Source of the DNA: an uncultured Bacteroides sp.
GTDB taxonomy: Bacteria > Bacteroidota > Bacteroidia > Bacteroidales > Bacteroidaceae
Length of the DNA: 60,435 nt
Assembly (NCBI GenBank): GCA_944319875.1
Contig: CALUFR010000114.1
Span: 1-60,435 of the forward strand
Direction of reading: 5' to 3'
This document shows positions 34,148 through 42,279 of this stretch, in pieces. The notes under the pieces are model-generated. The model did not search any database and was not told where the DNA came from. It was given only the letters and a program-made list of their open reading frames with translations. Position 1 is the stretch's first letter, and each line of letters starts with the position of its first letter. Position numbers and translations under genes: made by a program.

Positions 34148-37112
34148 GGGTGGTCGTTTCGTCCACCAGATAGGCGATTGACACATACGGGATGCCCGAA
34201 TGGGTCGTGAGACCTATCTCGCACGTGCGGCTGTTGCAGTAGCCCATCCGGATGTTGCGTTCCTCCAGTTGCGGGCGGAGCTTGCGCAGGGCGTAGGCGT
34301 TCAGTTCGGGATGCGTGAAGCCGCGGTCGCCCGCAAAGGCGCAGCAGCCCACCTCTTCGGGCACGAACACCTGCGTGCTGCACAGGCGTGCCAAGGCGAT
34401 GAGCGTGTCCGCCAGTCCCATGCGTCGCATGGAGCACGTGATGTGCAGGGCCACGGGCCGGTCCGTCGGCGTGAACACGAGCCGTTCCCGCAGGAAGGTG
34501 TAGATGAACTCGGCCGGCTCGTAGAGCTTCATGCGCCGGATCTTCTCGCGCATGCGGTGCAGGCAGGGGCTTTGGTCGCATAGCACGGGATATCGTCCTT
34601 GCTCGCTGGCCTCCCACAGGGCTTCCTCCAGTTCGCGCGTCTTGCGGTCGGCAATGTCCGTCATGCCCTTGCTTTCCCAGATGGTGCCGCAGCACAGCTT
34701 CTCCATGTTCTTGGGGAAGATCACCTGATAGCCCGCCTTCTGCAGCAGGGCCACCATCTTGTTGACCAGCGCCTGCTCGACGGGCGACTTGTGGGCCAGT
34801 CCCATCGTCTGGTTGATGCAGCTGGGGAAGTAGACGACCTTGTTTAATGGATAATTGAGAATGGATAATTGAGAATTACTTTCCGGAGCGGGACATTTTC
34901 CATTATCCATTATCAATTCTCCATTATCCATTATCAATTCTCCATTCATACGGTATGCCTTCGGCATCGCCGGTGTCCACAGCGGAAGGCACAGCAGGCG
35001 GTGCATGCCGCGTGTCAGGCGAGTCATGGCGGCGGTTCCCAGTATGGAGTGCGCCGTGTCCGCCAGGGTGAGGACGGGGCGCAGGGCGCTTTTGATGCCG
35101 GCAAAGTGGCGTGCGGCAAAGTCGCCGGCTTTGTAGCCCGTACTGCCGGGCGGCAGAAGCTGCTGGCGGATGAGGTGCGTCAGGTCGCCCGTGTTGATGC
35201 CCATGGGGCACGACAGGGAGCACAGTCCGTCGCCCGCACAAGTCTGATTGCCCAAGTAGCGGTACTGCTTCTCCAGTCGGGCAAGACGTTCGGGGTCGTT
35301 GCCTTCCCGGCGCAGGCGTGCCAGCTCGCGGCGGATGACGATGCGCTGGCGCGACGAGAGCGTGAAGCCGCACGACACGCAGTTCACCTCGCAGAAGCCG
35401 CATTCGATGCAGCGGTCCACCTTGTTTAATGGATACTTGAGAATGGATAATGGAGAATTAGCTTCCGGATTGGGACATTCTCCATTCAGCAGCGGTAGCG
35501 GCTTGAAGTGCTTCAGATGGCACTTGGGGTCGTCGTTGAAGATGACGCCCGGATTGAGCAGTCCCTTCGGGTCGAAGAGGCGCTTCACGTCCTCCATCAG
35601 TCCGTAGGCCTCGTCGCCCCATTCGTAGCGCACGAAGGGCGCCATGTTGCGTCCCGTGCCGTGCTCGGCCTTCAGCGAGCCGTCGTATTTGTCCACCACG
35701 AGCGTCTTGACGTCCTCCATCAGCACCTCGTAGCGGTCCACCTCGTCCTGCGTGGCGAAGCTCTGGTTGAGGATGAAGTGATAGTTGCCTTCCAGCGCAT
35801 GTCCGTAGATGCAGGCGTCGTCGTAGCCGTGGCGGGCGATGAGCGCCTGCAGGTCCGCCGTGGCTTCGGGCAGGTCCTCGATGTGGAAGGCCACGTCCTC
35901 GATGAGACACGTGGTGCCCGGACGGCGCGTGCCTCCCACGCTGGGGAAGATGCCCGAGCGGATGGCCCAGAACTTGCCCTGCTCCGCCGGATCGTCCGTG
36001 AAGCGCACGGGCGTGTACGTGCGGAAGGCCGAGAGCGTCCGCCCGATGGCGTCGGTGTTCTCCTTCAGCTCTTCGGGCGTTTCGGCTTTCGTTTCGGTCA
36101 GGACGGCCGTGAGTCCCGACGGGTCGGCGGTCTCCTCCCGATACTTCCGATACACGGGGTCGTCCACGGCCGAGAGGCTCTTGTAGTCCAGCAGTTCGGC
36201 TCCCTTCACCCTCCACACGCCTTTCGCGTCCGTCAGCTTCTTCATCTCCACCACGGCGCGGCACGCCTCGCGGATGTCCGTGAAGTAGACCATAGCGCTG
36301 GCCTTGCAGGGATAGTCGCGCTCCGTGCGCATGGTCACCTCGGAGAGGAAAGCCAGCGTGCCCTCGCTTCCCACCATCAGATGGGCGATGATGTCGAACG
36401 GGTCTTCGTGGCAGACGAAGGGCAGGAGGTTGAGCCCCGTGACGTTCTTGATGGCATACTTGCGGCGGATGCGCTCCGTCAGTGCGGGGTTGGCGTGGAT
36501 GCGTTCGCGCAGGCGGCAGATGCCGCGTATGAAGTCGCGGTGCGTCACCTCGAAGGCGGCGCGGCTGGCGGCGTCTCCCGTGTCGAGCACGGTGCCGTCG
36601 GCCAGGACGATGCGTGCCGAGAGCATCATGCGGTCGCTGTTGGCGTGCGTGCCGCAGTTCATGCCCGAGGCATTGTTCATCACGATGCCGCCCACCATGG
36701 CGCTCTTCACCGAGGCGGGATCCGGGGCAAACTTCCGTCCGTAGGGCGCCAGCAGCTCGTTGACGCGCTGCCCCACGATGCCCGGCTGCAGCGTGACGCG
36801 GCTGCCGTCGGGACTGATGGCGTATCGTTCCCAGTGCTTCCCGGCGATGATGAGGATGGAGTCGCTGATGGCCTGCCCCGAGAGGCTCGTGCCCGCGGCG
36901 CGGAAGGTGACCGGCAGGTTCAGCCTGTCCGCCAGGCGCAGCAGTTCCGCCACCTCGTCCTCGCCGTCCGTGCGTACCACGATTTGCGGCACCAGTCGGT
37001 AGAAGCCTGCGTCCGTGCCCCAGGCCAGTCGGCGCAGCTCGTCAGTATAGATTCGTTCCTGCGGGATGAAGCGCGAGGCTTCGTGCAGGAAGGTTGTGTA
37101 GAGAAGGGTCAT
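34134..37112 (-). CDS. FAD-binding and Fe-S D-2-hydroxyacid (probably D-lactate) dehydrogenase with two repeat-derived inserts
   Basis: A 992-residue fusion: FAD_binding_4 domain (about 40-180; TFRAAGTSLSGQAISD, PDPASVKSAMVGGIVMNNASGM), FAD-oxidase C domain (about 220-540; ends LFDPKGLLNPGVIFND), a dicluster ferredoxin region (CIECGFCEVNC from Cys568; CAGDGLCSLSCP) and C-terminal CCG domains (FPSCINQ, CCGT, ITCSMRRMG, VGCCAF). E. coli YdiJ has the same layout. Members oxidise D-2-hydroxyacids and pass electrons to the respiratory chain. Lying three genes before murQ, D-lactate from MurNAc-6P is the obvious substrate (inference). Residues about 543-564 and 723-758 are encoded by palindromic repeats inserted in frame, just before the first Fe-S motif and the first CCG domain. 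Confidence 0.88.
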   Translation of the reverse strand: MTLLYTTFLHEASRFIPQERIYTDELRRLAWGTDAGFYRLVPQIVVRTDGEDEVAELLRLADRLNLPVTFRAAGTSLSGQAISDSILIIAGKHWERYAISPDGSRVTLQPGIVGQRVNELLAPYGRKFAPDPASVKSAMVGGIVMNNASGMNCGTHANSDRMMLSARIVLADGTVLDTGDAASRAAFEVTHRDFIRGICRLRERIHANPALTERIRRKYAIKNVTGLNLLPFVCHEDPFDIIAHLMVGSEGTLAFLSEVTMRTERDYPCKASAMVYFTDIREACRAVVEMKKLTDAKGVWRVKGAELLDYKSLSAVDDPVYRKYREETADPSGLTAVLTETKAETPEELKENTDAIGRTLSAFRTYTPVRFTDDPAEQGKFWAIRSGIFPSVGGTRRPGTTCLIEDVAFHIEDLPEATADLQALIARHGYDDACIYGHALEGNYHFILNQSFATQDEVDRYEVLMEDVKTLVVDKYDGSLKAEHGTGRNMAPFVRYEWGDEAYGLMEDVKRLFDPKGLLNPGVIFNDDPKCHLKHFKPLPLLNGECPNPEANSPLSILKYPLNKVDRCIECGFCEVNCVSCGFTLSSRQRIVIRRELARLRREGNDPERLARLEKQYRYLGNQTCAGDGLCSLSCPMGINTGDLTHLIRQQLLPPGSTGYKAGDFAARHFAGIKSALRPVLTLADTAHSILGTAAMTRLTRGMHRLLCLPLWTPAMPKAYRMNGELIMDNGELIMDNGKCPAPESNSQLSILNYPLNKVVYFPSCINQTMGLAHKSPVEQALVNKMVALLQKAGYQVIFPKNMEKLCCGTIWESKGMTDIADRKTRELEEALWEASEQGRYPVLCDQSPCLHRMREKIRRMKLYEPAEFIYTFLRERLVFTPTDRPVALHITCSMRRMGLADTLIALARLCSTQVFVPEEVGCCAFAGDRGFTHPELNAYALRKLRPQLEERNIRMGYCNSRTCEIGLTTHSGIPYVSIAYLVDETTTPINH
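34838..34948. repeat. In-frame repeat insertion 2 in the dehydrogenase (palindromic core C)
   Basis: On the coding strand, AATGGAGAATTGATAATGG units lead into a core with TGTCCCGCTCCGGAAAG, then ATTCTCAATTATCC units and TTAAACAAGGT. It aligns with insertion 1 (35420-35488) over about 65 bases with few differences. It encodes residues about 723-758, which contain two copies of NGELIMD, and leaves the frame open. Confidence 0.9.
35420..35488. repeat. In-frame repeat insertion 1 in the dehydrogenase (palindromic core C)
   Basis: Coding-strand AATGGAGAATGTCCC, CCGGAAGCTAATTCTCC, then heptamer-like TTATCCATT and TTAAACAAGGT. AATGGAGAAT and ATTCTCCATT are inverted arms. It encodes residues about 543-564 (NGECPNPEANSP...NK), immediately before the first cysteine motif, Cys568. 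Confidence 0.9.
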
Positions 37113-37173
37113 AATGGTTGATGGTTAATGGTTAATGGTTAATGGTTAATGGTTAATGGTTGATGGTTAATGG
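37111..37173 (-). repeat. Nine-heptamer array upstream of the dehydrogenase gene
   Basis: Plus-strand units in perfect register: ATAATGG, TTGATGG, TTAATGG x5, TTGATGG, TTAATGG. The first unit overlaps the start codon (37110-37112), so the mRNA reads CCATTATG. Confidence 0.95.
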
Positions 37174-37177
37174 TATC

Positions 37178-37262
37178 TGTCATGTCGAGCGTAGTCGAGA
37201 CATCTCACATAGCGCATCGGATGAGTATTATGTGAGACCCCTCGACTATGCTCGGGGTGACA
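37178..37262. repeat. 85-bp palindromic element, copy 2
   Basis: Identical to 30909-30993, including the loop and flanking bases, and in the same orientation relative to the genes. It lies between the namZ (B) stop and the dehydrogenase start. Confidence 0.9.
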
Positions 37263-37273
37263 GACGCGGGAAA

Positions 37274-37329
37274 ATTCTTCATTCTCAATTATCAATTCTT
37301 AATTCTCAATTCTTAATTCTCAATTATAA
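37274..37329. repeat. Second-type heptamer array at the namZ (B) 3' end, eight units
   Basis: Plus-strand units: ATTCTTC, ATTCTCA, ATTATCA, ATTCTTA, ATTCTCA, ATTCTTA, ATTCTCA, ATTATAA. The NamZ stop (37320-37322) and final Asn and Tyr codons fall within the last two units. Confidence 0.9.
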
Positions 37330-38555
37330 AGTAAGTATTTCCTCGACAGCCTGCGAAAGTCCTCCACGTCCTTCTCCCAGTAAGGGCGGATGTCCTCCCA
37401 GCGGTTGGTCTGCGCGAAGCGTTCGCGTATCCGGCGCGAGCCGCACACTTTGTCGAACATCTCGAAGCGGCTCTTGTCCGCATGGTCGAAGACGGCACGC
37501 TCCGGCCACAGGCGGGCCACCTCCTGCATCACGAGGAACTGCAGCGGACTGAGCGGCGCCCGGGCATAGTCCGTGATGTGTACCTGCACCCCCTGCAGCT
37601 TTTCCCCCTTCCCCACGCTGTAGAAAGGCCTCAGGTGGATGGGGCGGAAGACCACGCCCGGCACGCGCAGCCCGTTCAGCGCCCGCGCCAGCCGCTCCGC
37701 CTCTATCCAGGGAGCGGCAAACAGCTGGAAGGGGAGCGTGTAGCCCACGCCGATGGACAAGTAGCCCAGCTCGCCCAGGATGCCGCTCGCGGGGTAGAAG
37801 AAAGCCGAGTGGGCGTGCGGGATGTGGGGCGAGGCGGCTATCCACTGCAGCCCCGTGGCCGCATAGTCCATGCTCCGCTTCCAGCCCTTCATCCGGACCA
37901 CCGTCAGGCGGCACTGCACGCCCCCCTTCAGCATCCGCTCGCCGTTCAGCATCAGCGCCAGCTCGCCGCACGTCAGGCCGTAGACGTAGGGTATCCTGAA
38001 GCGGCTGACGAAGGACGCGCAGTCCTCCTCCGTCAGGCATCCCTCCACCTTCAGCCCGCCCAGCGGATTGGGACGGTCCAGCACGACCAGCTCCTTGCCG
38101 TTCTCCGCGGCGGCCTCCATGGCCAGCCCCAGTGTGCTGATGTAAGTGAACGAGCGGCAGCCGATGTCCTGAATGTCATACACCAGCACGTCCACCCCCT
38201 CCAGCATCTCCGGCGTGGGCTTGCGCGTCCTGCCGTAGAGCGAGTAGACCGGCAGCCCCGTGGCCGGGTCGCGCTGGTCCGTCACGTGGTCGCCCGCATG
38301 CACGTCGCCCCTCACCCCGTGTTCCGGCCCGTAGAGCGCCACCAGCCTGACGTTCGGCGCCTCGTGCAGGATGTCGATGGTGGAGCGCATCCCGTTGTCC
38401 ACCCCCGTGGGATTCGTGATGAGCCCCACGCGCTTCCCCTCCAGGCAGCGGAAGTTCTGCTCCTTCAGCACCTCGATGCCCGTCTTCACCCGAATTCTCC
38501 CCGCCTCTGCGCCGAGGGCGAGGCACAGCAGGCATAAGAAAAGTGTATGTCTCAT
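37320..38555 (-). CDS. namZ: DUF1343 / GH171 exo-beta-N-acetylmuramidase-like protein (NamZ B)
   Basis: About 411 residues with a signal peptide (LCLLCLALGAEAG). NamZ enzymes (B. subtilis, T. forsythia) release MurNAc from the non-reducing ends of peptidoglycan chains. Family motifs seen: GKRVGLITNPTGVD, ALYGPEHGVRGDVHAGD, DVLVYDIQDIGCRSFTYISTL, LDRPNPLGG and LTCGELALMLNGE. The ATG at 38555 is chosen because the hydrophobic signal then follows MRHT; in-frame ATGs at 38564 and 38576 are possible. It lies between the AmpG-like permease and the dehydrogenase. A second family member is at 50248. Confidence 0.9.
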   Translation of the reverse strand: MRHTLFLCLLCLALGAEAGRIRVKTGIEVLKEQNFRCLEGKRVGLITNPTGVDNGMRSTIDILHEAPNVRLVALYGPEHGVRGDVHAGDHVTDQRDPATGLPVYSLYGRTRKPTPEMLEGVDVLVYDIQDIGCRSFTYISTLGLAMEAAAENGKELVVLDRPNPLGGLKVEGCLTEEDCASFVSRFRIPYVYGLTCGELALMLNGERMLKGGVQCRLTVVRMKGWKRSMDYAATGLQWIAASPHIPHAHSAFFYPASGILGELGYLSIGVGYTLPFQLFAAPWIEAERLARALNGLRVPGVVFRPIHLRPFYSVGKGEKLQGVQVHITDYARAPLSPLQFLVMQEVARLWPERAVFDHADKSRFEMFDKVCGSRRIRERFAQTNRWEDIRPYWEKDVEDFRRLSRKYLLYN

Positions 38556-38596
38556 TATAGCCATATCGCTTACCATTATAAATCAACTAATTCATC

Positions 38597-39922
38597 CTAC
38601 TTCTTTCCATACTCCGGGTCAATCCGCCTGTCCGCGAAGAAGGTGACGGCGACCGTCCCCGCGCAGCACGCCATCACCAGCCAGAAGAACCCCCTGTAGC
38701 CCACGGCCTCCTGCACGTACCCCGCGAACATCCCCGGCACCATCATGCTCAGCGCCATGAAGGCCGTGCAGATGGCATAGTGCGACGTCTTGAACTCCCC
38801 TTCGGCGAAGTACATCATGTAGAGCAAGTACGCCGTAAATCCGAATCCGTATCCCAGCTGCTCGATGGCGATGGCCGCGGCGATGACAGCCACGCTGTCC
38901 GGCTGCGCGATGGCCAGGTAGACAAACGTCAGGCAAGGCAGCGTCATGCCCCCCGCCATCCACCAGAGCGACCTCTTCAGCCCCAGCCGCGAGGCGAAGA
39001 GCCCGCCCGCTATGCCCCCCAGCGTGAGGGCGATGACCCCTATGGTGCCATACACCACGCCCACCTCCGCCGTAGACAGCTCCAGCCCCCCCGCCTCCTT
39101 CGAGGCCACGAGGAAGGGCATGCACATCTTGATGAGAAACGCCTCCGGCAGTCGGTAGATCAGCATGAAGACGATGGCCGTCAGGACCCCCGGCTTGGTG
39201 AAATAAGTGGCGAAGGTCCGTCCGAACTCCCTGAAGACGGCTTTGGCTCCGGCGGTTCCGGCCTCCAGCGTGGGGCGGTCCGCGGCGGGCCTGGGCACCA
39301 CGAAGAGGTGGTAGAGCGTCACCAGGCCGAACAGGACGGCGGTGACCGTCATCGTGACCGTCCACGACAGCGGTATGTCCTCCGTCTTCAGCTCGACGGC
39401 TCCGGCTATGGCCACGAGCACCCCCTGCCCGAAGATGGACGCCAGCCGGTAGAACGTGCTTCGTATGCCCACGAATGCGGCCTGGTCTCCCGGCTTCAGC
39501 GCCAGCATGTAGAATCCGTCGGCGGCGATGTCGTGCGTGGCCGATGCGAAGGCCGTGACGACGAACAGCAGCAGCGTGACGGTGAATAGGCTGACGGGCG
39601 TCGTCCCCGCGGCCATGTCTGCCGCCTCGGGTCGCGGGAGGGTCAGCGTCAGCAGCACGAAGGCAGCGGACATCAGCACCTGCATGGCCAGCGTCCACCA
39701 GCGTTTGGTGCGGATGATGTCCACGAACGGGCTCCAGAAAGGCTTGATGGTCCAGGGCAAGTAGAGCAGGCTGGTAAAGAGTGCCATTTCGCCGTTGGGT
39801 ACGCCCATCTTGGTGAACATCATCACCGAGATGTTGTTCACGATGAAGTAAGGGATGCCCTGGGCGAAATACAGCGTGGGTACCCACAGCCAGGGATTGA
39901 TATTCTTAGTCTGATGATTCAT
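38597..39922 (-). CDS. ampG: AmpG-like MFS permease for muropeptides
   Basis: A 441-residue, 12-helix transporter. The N-terminal NPWLWVPTLYFAQGIPYFIVNNISVMMFTKMG and SLLYLPWTIKPFWSPFVDIIRTKRWW match the AmpG (SLC33-like) subfamily, which imports GlcNAc-anhydroMurNAc and its peptides in other bacteria. ASATHDIAADGFYML is another family motif. The substrate is inferred from family and from the NamZ, SpoIID and MurQ neighbours. Spacing to namZ is about 40 bases and to the SpoIID gene 23 bases, consistent with one transcript. Confidence 0.87.
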   Translation of the reverse strand: MNHQTKNINPWLWVPTLYFAQGIPYFIVNNISVMMFTKMGVPNGEMALFTSLLYLPWTIKPFWSPFVDIIRTKRWWTLAMQVLMSAAFVLLTLTLPRPEAADMAAGTTPVSLFTVTLLLFVVTAFASATHDIAADGFYMLALKPGDQAAFVGIRSTFYRLASIFGQGVLVAIAGAVELKTEDIPLSWTVTMTVTAVLFGLVTLYHLFVVPRPAADRPTLEAGTAGAKAVFREFGRTFATYFTKPGVLTAIVFMLIYRLPEAFLIKMCMPFLVASKEAGGLELSTAEVGVVYGTIGVIALTLGGIAGGLFASRLGLKRSLWWMAGGMTLPCLTFVYLAIAQPDSVAVIAAAIAIEQLGYGFGFTAYLLYMMYFAEGEFKTSHYAICTAFMALSMMVPGMFAGYVQEAVGYRGFFWLVMACCAGTVAVTFFADRRIDPEYGKK

Positions 39923-39945
39923 GGTTTTTTACGGTTTTTCAGTTT

Positions 39946-41286
39946 TCAGGAATAAATCTTCTCAATGTCGGCTCCGACGTAGTAGTGTAGCAGGATTTCG
40001 TCATACCCGTAACCCTGCTCGCCCATGACGGCGGCCCCAATCTGGCACAGCCCCACACCGTGTCCCCATCCCGCTCCAATGAGCGTAAAGCGTCCGGGGA
40101 TGCCTTCGGCCGAGAGGTCGTGCCTGTCCACCACGAAGGCCGAACTGTAGAGGTGCGAGGTCGACAGTGTGCGACGTATTTCCAGCTCCTTGCCGATGGT
40201 CAGCGTGCGCCGCGTGCCCACGATCTTCAACTTCCACAGGCGTCCGCTGGTGCCGCGTGCCACGGGCACCAGGTTGACAATCTGCCCGAAGTTCATGCCT
40301 GTCCTTCTCCGGACGATTTCCGCCAGCTCCTCCTGCGTGTACTCCACCCGCCAGCGGTAGAAGTCTGTCGTCTCTTGGTCGTAGCTGTTGAGCACCTGCG
40401 CCAGGATGCGTCTGTCCGCCGTGTTGCAGAAGGCCTCGGGCGAGGAGCGTATCCAGCGGTCGGCCTCCGCCTCGCGGGTGAGATCGGGTAAGTTCGTGTC
40501 CGGCACGGAAGTTTCTCCCTGGCGTATGCGGTGGTCCGCCTGCCTGCGCAGGTAGGGATGAGGCGTGTCCTCCCAGCAGTATTGGAACTCCTCGAACGCA
40601 CCACCGCAGCACTTGGAGAAGCGTGCGTCGCAGATGTGTCCTTCGTACGTCAGCACCTCCCCCCTCGTGGCGCGGATGGCTTGGCGCACGGCCTCGGTCG
40701 AGGCGCGTGTGATGCCCTGGTAGCGCTGGCAGTGGTCGTCGGCGCAGACATCGAAGTGCGTGTGCGCGTCGCGCTCATACCAGGTGATTCTTTCCTCCGC
40801 ATCCTCCTGTTCCGCCTCCTTCTTCTTGTGGGTGAGGGCGGAGTCGTGGCCGTTCATGTTAGCCAGCAGCCAGCTCCGCGAGATCACCGCGTGAGCCTTC
40901 AGCAGCTCCGGTGAGGCCGTCGCGCTCATTTCGCTGGAGATGACGCTCGTCAGGTAGTCCTCCACGCCGATGACGTTGACGGCGGTCAGGCGGCTCTCCT
41001 CCACGATGATGCGCAGGGCGCCTTGGAAGCGCTGGTCCTCCTTGCGCTCCCAGTGGAAATTGATGCCGATGGTGACGCCGTGCAGCTCGAACGAGGCTTC
41101 GGAGGGGGCCTCGGGCTCGAAGAGCAGTTCGTCGTAGAGGCGGCCTTGCCACAGGATGCGTCCGTGGTCGATGACGACCGTCTGGTGTCCGCTGACCTCG
41201 TGTCCGTCTTGGCGGTAAAGAGTCAGCAGGGTGAATTCTATTTGCGTGTCGGACAGGATGCCGACTTGTACGTAGGGCTCGTTCAT
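39946..41286 (-). CDS. SpoIID/LytB domain protein (peptidoglycan lytic transglycosylase-like)
   Basis: A 446-residue protein with the SpoIID domain: VNVIGVEDYLTSVISSEMSATASPELLKAHAVISRSWLLAN, whose Glu in SSEMS matches the catalytic Glu of SpoIID lytic transglycosylases, then a cysteine/histidine-rich central part (FDVCADDHCQRYQGI, RFSKCCGGAFEEFQYCW) and the C-terminal GAGWGHGVGLCQIGAAVMGEQGYGYDEILLHYYVG. Unlike sporulation SpoIID it has no signal peptide or membrane anchor, so a cytoplasmic role on imported muropeptides is possible. It starts 15 bases after the DUF4922 gene ends. Confidence 0.87.
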   Translation of the reverse strand: MNEPYVQVGILSDTQIEFTLLTLYRQDGHEVSGHQTVVIDHGRILWQGRLYDELLFEPEAPSEASFELHGVTIGINFHWERKEDQRFQGALRIIVEESRLTAVNVIGVEDYLTSVISSEMSATASPELLKAHAVISRSWLLANMNGHDSALTHKKKEAEQEDAEERITWYERDAHTHFDVCADDHCQRYQGITRASTEAVRQAIRATRGEVLTYEGHICDARFSKCCGGAFEEFQYCWEDTPHPYLRRQADHRIRQGETSVPDTNLPDLTREAEADRWIRSSPEAFCNTADRRILAQVLNSYDQETTDFYRWRVEYTQEELAEIVRRRTGMNFGQIVNLVPVARGTSGRLWKLKIVGTRRTLTIGKELEIRRTLSTSHLYSSAFVVDRHDLSAEGIPGRFTLIGAGWGHGVGLCQIGAAVMGEQGYGYDEILLHYYVGADIEKIYS

Positions 41287-41301
41287 GGTATCTTTTCTGT
41301 T

Positions 41302-42243
41302 TTAGGGTTTACGGATTTCGTTACGGATACGGGTTTTTACTTGGGCGAAGGCTTCGGGTGAGAGGCATACCTCGCTCAGTATTCGCGCCACGTCGTCGGC
41401 GGTGATTTTCAGGAAATCTTCTTCGACGGGGGTGATGAACACGCCGCCCAGGTCGACGGAGGCGGGGCTGCTGAGCAGGCGGGCGTCTCCCGTGGCCGTG
41501 TAGCAGGCGGGGCGGTGCTTGGCGCGGGGAAAGATGAAGACCGTCAGCCGGCGGGTCTCGCTGAAAGCCAGGACATTCATCATCGGCTCCTCGTCGCTGT
41601 CGGGTACGGGCAGGGATTGATAGACGGCGCGTAAGAGGCGGCAGGCCTCGTCGGCATCGTCGCTGTCGATGACGAGCGTTGTGCGCGGCGCGTCGTCCAG
41701 GCAGTAAAGTACGGCACGGTCGGTCTGCGCCACCGTTTCCACCGTCCGCGTGCGCCAGTCGGTCTCAATGGGCATGAAGCCTCGGCTGCCCGCCTGGAAG
41801 TGGGCGTGGTCCGGAGCGGAGGCGCCGCAGCGCGGACCATTGTAGAAGACGGTGAAGTTCGTCAGCCGGAGGGCCAGTTCGAGCATGTCGGCAAAGCGGG
41901 AGGCGATGCGTTGGGGCACGTGGCCGGTCTCGGCCACGGTGAGGTGGCGTGGGAAGATGGGGAAAGGGTTCACCAGCACCTCGTAGTGTCCCAGGAAGGA
42001 GATGCCCTCCTGCTCAGTGGGTCGGTTGGCGGCGCAGAGGAAGCAGCGGCGCTCGCGGATGGAGCGGGCGTCCACCTTGGCGCCGGAGGAGACGATGCGG
42101 GCAGGATTAAACTGTACCTTGTAGGGCACGCCGCGCACGTCCAGCTCCTTGATCCGCACGTTTGAGAGAGCCTCGTAGCTGTGTCGCGCTGTCTCCCATG
42201 TGGAAAGCTGACGGTCCAGCAGTTTGTTTACTTCTTCGTTCAT
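41302..42243 (-). CDS. DUF4922 protein, GalT/HIT-like nucleotidyltransferase fold
   Basis: A 313-residue protein. CFLCAANRP provides a CxxC pair near residue 70, and DHAHFQAGSRG provides HxHxQ, the active-site signature of GalT and Ap4A phosphorylases, where the histidine carries the nucleotide. LGHYEVLVNPFPIFPRHLTVAE is another GalT/HIT-like segment. Biochemical function is unproven. Position between a glycosyltransferase and SpoIID in a MurNAc operon makes a sugar-1-phosphate nucleotidyl or phosphorolysis reaction plausible. The ATG at 42243 is used; a TTG two codons upstream is the only longer option. Confidence 0.75.
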   Translation of the reverse strand: MNEEVNKLLDRQLSTWETARHSYEALSNVRIKELDVRGVPYKVQFNPARIVSSGAKVDARSIRERRCFLCAANRPTEQEGISFLGHYEVLVNPFPIFPRHLTVAETGHVPQRIASRFADMLELALRLTNFTVFYNGPRCGASAPDHAHFQAGSRGFMPIETDWRTRTVETVAQTDRAVLYCLDDAPRTTLVIDSDDADEACRLLRAVYQSLPVPDSDEEPMMNVLAFSETRRLTVFIFPRAKHRPACYTATGDARLLSSPASVDLGGVFITPVEEDFLKITADDVARILSEVCLSPEAFAQVKTRIRNEIRKP

Positions 42244-42279
42244 AGACAACTGTTTCTTGATATTCTGTCAGTTCAGATC

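Noticed and set aside
34838-35488. Dehydrogenase repeats as an assembly error or pseudogene
   Set aside because: The frame stays open through both inserts, all cysteine motifs downstream are intact, and both inserts keep frame. Read-level confirmation would still be useful.
35508-37121. 537-codon open frame antisense to the dehydrogenase
   Set aside because: A shadow of a GC-rich gene with all expected FAD and Fe-S motifs on the minus strand.
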